Positions 62,868 to 64,000 of a stretch of 64,000 nucleotides of DNA are shown piece after piece. A model generated the notes under the pieces. It did no database searches and was not told the origin of the DNA. It was given only the letters and a program-made list of their open reading frames with translations. The first letter of the stretch is position 1. The number at the start of each line of letters is the position of its first letter. Both the position numbers and the translations under genes were made by a program. Source of the DNA: Thioclava indica (GTDB lineage Bacteria > Pseudomonadota > Alphaproteobacteria > Rhodobacterales > Rhodobacteraceae); NCBI RefSeq assembly GCF_000714545.1, contig NZ_AUNB01000012.1:20567-84566 (forward strand). The letters are read 5' to 3'.

Positions 62868-63887
62868 TCAGCGCCCCGTGCAGATGTCTTGCAAGGCCAC
62901 CCATTGCGCATCTGCGAGCACCGGACGGGGGGAGGGCTGGCCTTTGAACGGGTCGGCCTCGATCAGCCCCAGAACCGTTTCGCCTGTGGGATCAAGCGCA
63001 TAGGCGAAGGGCGTCGAGCTAACGCCAGCGCTGCGAAACGCGCGCAGCAGGCCGTCTGTTGGCGGTGGCGTGGGTTCTTGGCGCAGCAATTGCTCGGCAT
63101 AGGTGGTGATCCCGCTATCGGGCAGATTGCCGGTTGTCAGCAGTCGCAGCGCGGCACTGGGGCCAAGGTCGCCCAGCATCCGTTTGAGCGGCGATTGCCC
63201 GGCGGCCGCATCCTCGGTCGCGATCAGGTAGCCCGCGACGACCTCGGGCGTGTCTGGCCCCTCAATCGCGTTGCGCCCGATCACGGCCAGTTTGCCCGGC
63301 AGCAGTCGCGCGCCCATCAACGCCTCGGGCAGCACAACGATCGTGTCATGGCCGGGCAGACGCTTGGAGAGCGCGGCCAGCGCCTGATCGCCCGAGGGAC
63401 TGGTGCAGGGCTGCCCGGCCATCTTGGAGAGTTCCGTCAACAGCTTGCGCCCGATTTCGACGCGTTTGGCCTGTGGCGTAATGCGCGCGGCGTGATCGAC
63501 GAGCGCACCGGGCAGCCAGAACAGCGCCACCGCCCCAACGCACAGAACAACGCCGCCAATCAGAAACGAGCGCAAACGACCGGGATGCGGGCGATGGGAT
63601 TCAATGATGGTGTGCACTTTTTCGATCGCGGCGATCATCACCTCGTCGTCAAGCTCGACCGTTTCGCCCGGCTCGTCCGAAGGGGCGTAGATTGCGGGGC
63701 GCTCGCCGGGATTGCACCGGATCATCGCAGGCAGCGACCAATGCGCCAACGCGGAGCCTGCCTTGGCATCGGAAATCACGAGACTTGCATCGCCGAGTGA
63801 CAAAATCACATCGCGGCGCTGCGCCTGAGGATCGGCGCGCCAAAGCCCGATGGCTTCAAGACGTTCATATTCGCTTAGGGCGGTCAT
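62868..63887 (-). CDS. Membrane-anchored protein with M48-like spacing, lacking HExxH
   Basis: 339 residues. Residues 1-95 are cytoplasmic and hydrophilic, a single helix (RSFLIGGVVLCVGAVALFW) spans the membrane near 110, and the rest is probably periplasmic. The periplasmic region VVLPEALMGARLLPGKLAVI followed by NAIEGPDTPEVVAGYLIATE has the shape of M48 peptidases just before their zinc helix, but no HExxH is present (AGYLIATEDAA instead). A degenerate protease or an unrelated fold; I cannot tell. It converges on the SPOR gene. Confidence 0.6.
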   Translation of the reverse strand: MTALSEYERLEAIGLWRADPQAQRRDVILSLGDASLVISDAKAGSALAHWSLPAMIRCNPGERPAIYAPSDEPGETVELDDEVMIAAIEKVHTIIESHRPHPGRLRSFLIGGVVLCVGAVALFWLPGALVDHAARITPQAKRVEIGRKLLTELSKMAGQPCTSPSGDQALAALSKRLPGHDTIVVLPEALMGARLLPGKLAVIGRNAIEGPDTPEVVAGYLIATEDAAAGQSPLKRMLGDLGPSAALRLLTTGNLPDSGITTYAEQLLRQEPTPPPTDGLLRAFRSAGVSSTPFAYALDPTGETVLGLIEADPFKGQPSPRPVLADAQWVALQDICTGR

Positions 63888-64000
63888 TGGGACCTGTTGC
63901 TGCTCTTGTTGACGCGCAGGATACCCGATCTTGCCGATGCGTCAATCAGTTGCCGGGTTTTGCGGCGCAGTCCGAGCTATGCCAGAATTTGGGTGATGGC
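63888..64000. other. Upstream region at window end
   Basis: 113 bases with no gene I can support; a plus-strand start could lie just beyond the edge. I see no promoter I would defend. Confidence 0.3.

Overview
The window looks like the chromosome of an alphaproteobacterium of the order Rhodobacterales (Rhodobacter/Roseobacter-type Paracoccaceae). The evidence is the high G+C, dense short-spaced operons with many ATGA/TGATG overlaps, and family-typical genes and neighbourhoods: the ATP-grasp/alpha-E/transglutaminase/Anbu operon, lgt-midA-pgeF, carD, ubiK, PccR-type TTTGCAAA sites beside prpE, an FnrL-type box, and small Rhodobacterales-only membrane proteins. I saw no rRNA operon, insertion sequence, prophage or CRISPR array. 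This is mostly core chromosome with a few accessory-looking genes.

Layout. 1-3.7 kb: end of a DUF599 gene facing a thiBPQ thiamine importer under a TPP riboswitch. 3.7-11.4 kb: sugar O-acetyltransferase, aroC, a lone transglutaminase, ubiK, then lgt-midA-pgeF, a 53-residue basic protein and a Hint-domain protein. 11.4-13.9 kb: an HNH endonuclease, visibly richer in A+T, joined to the end of pepF. 14.0-18.0 kb: the Anbu operon. 18-24.3 kb: lysophospholipase/SCP2, TPR protein, SUV3-like helicase, S4 protein, fdxA and carD with a structured leader. 24.4-32.5 kb: CPA2 antiporter, a 997-residue low-complexity membrane protein, metY, a glycosyltransferase-like gene and a secreted protein. 32.5-41.6 kb: tRNA-Tyr, rlmB, a structured RNA region, CoA-binding protein, hrpB, DUF3108, meaB, PCu(A)C, rpmB, sirtuin, LMW phosphatase, a secreted Cys protein and an HMA protein. 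41.7-47.9 kb: lepA and a run of small stress, membrane and lipoprotein genes, one with an FNR box. 47.9-50.1 kb: glyA and nadK. 50.1-53.1 kb: a two-component pair. 53.3-57.7 kb: prpE and maeB. 57.9-61.5 kb: cdd-deoA-deoB-upp pyrimidine salvage. 61.5-64 kb: a SPOR protein and a membrane protein with M48-like spacing but no HExxH.

How genes connect. thiBPQ imports thiamine under TPP feedback. lgt-midA-pgeF combines envelope and respiratory housekeeping. prpE activates propionate, meaB protects methylmalonyl-CoA mutase and maeB drains C4 acids, so propionate assimilation feeding malate/pyruvate is a coherent theme. PCu(A)C and the HMA protein handle copper. cdd-deoA-deoB-upp salvages pyrimidines.

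The least ordinary items are the two-component pair (a kinase with no sensor region, and an NtrC-type regulator whose GAFTGA loop reads GAFPGA and whose Walker-B D-E reads D-N), the 997-residue protein, the structured RNA regions before the CoA-binding gene and carD, candidate operators at prpE, maeB and the 60-residue membrane protein, and the HNH gene. I did not find convincing evidence for a wholly new system. The two-component pair and the Anbu operon are the best leads.
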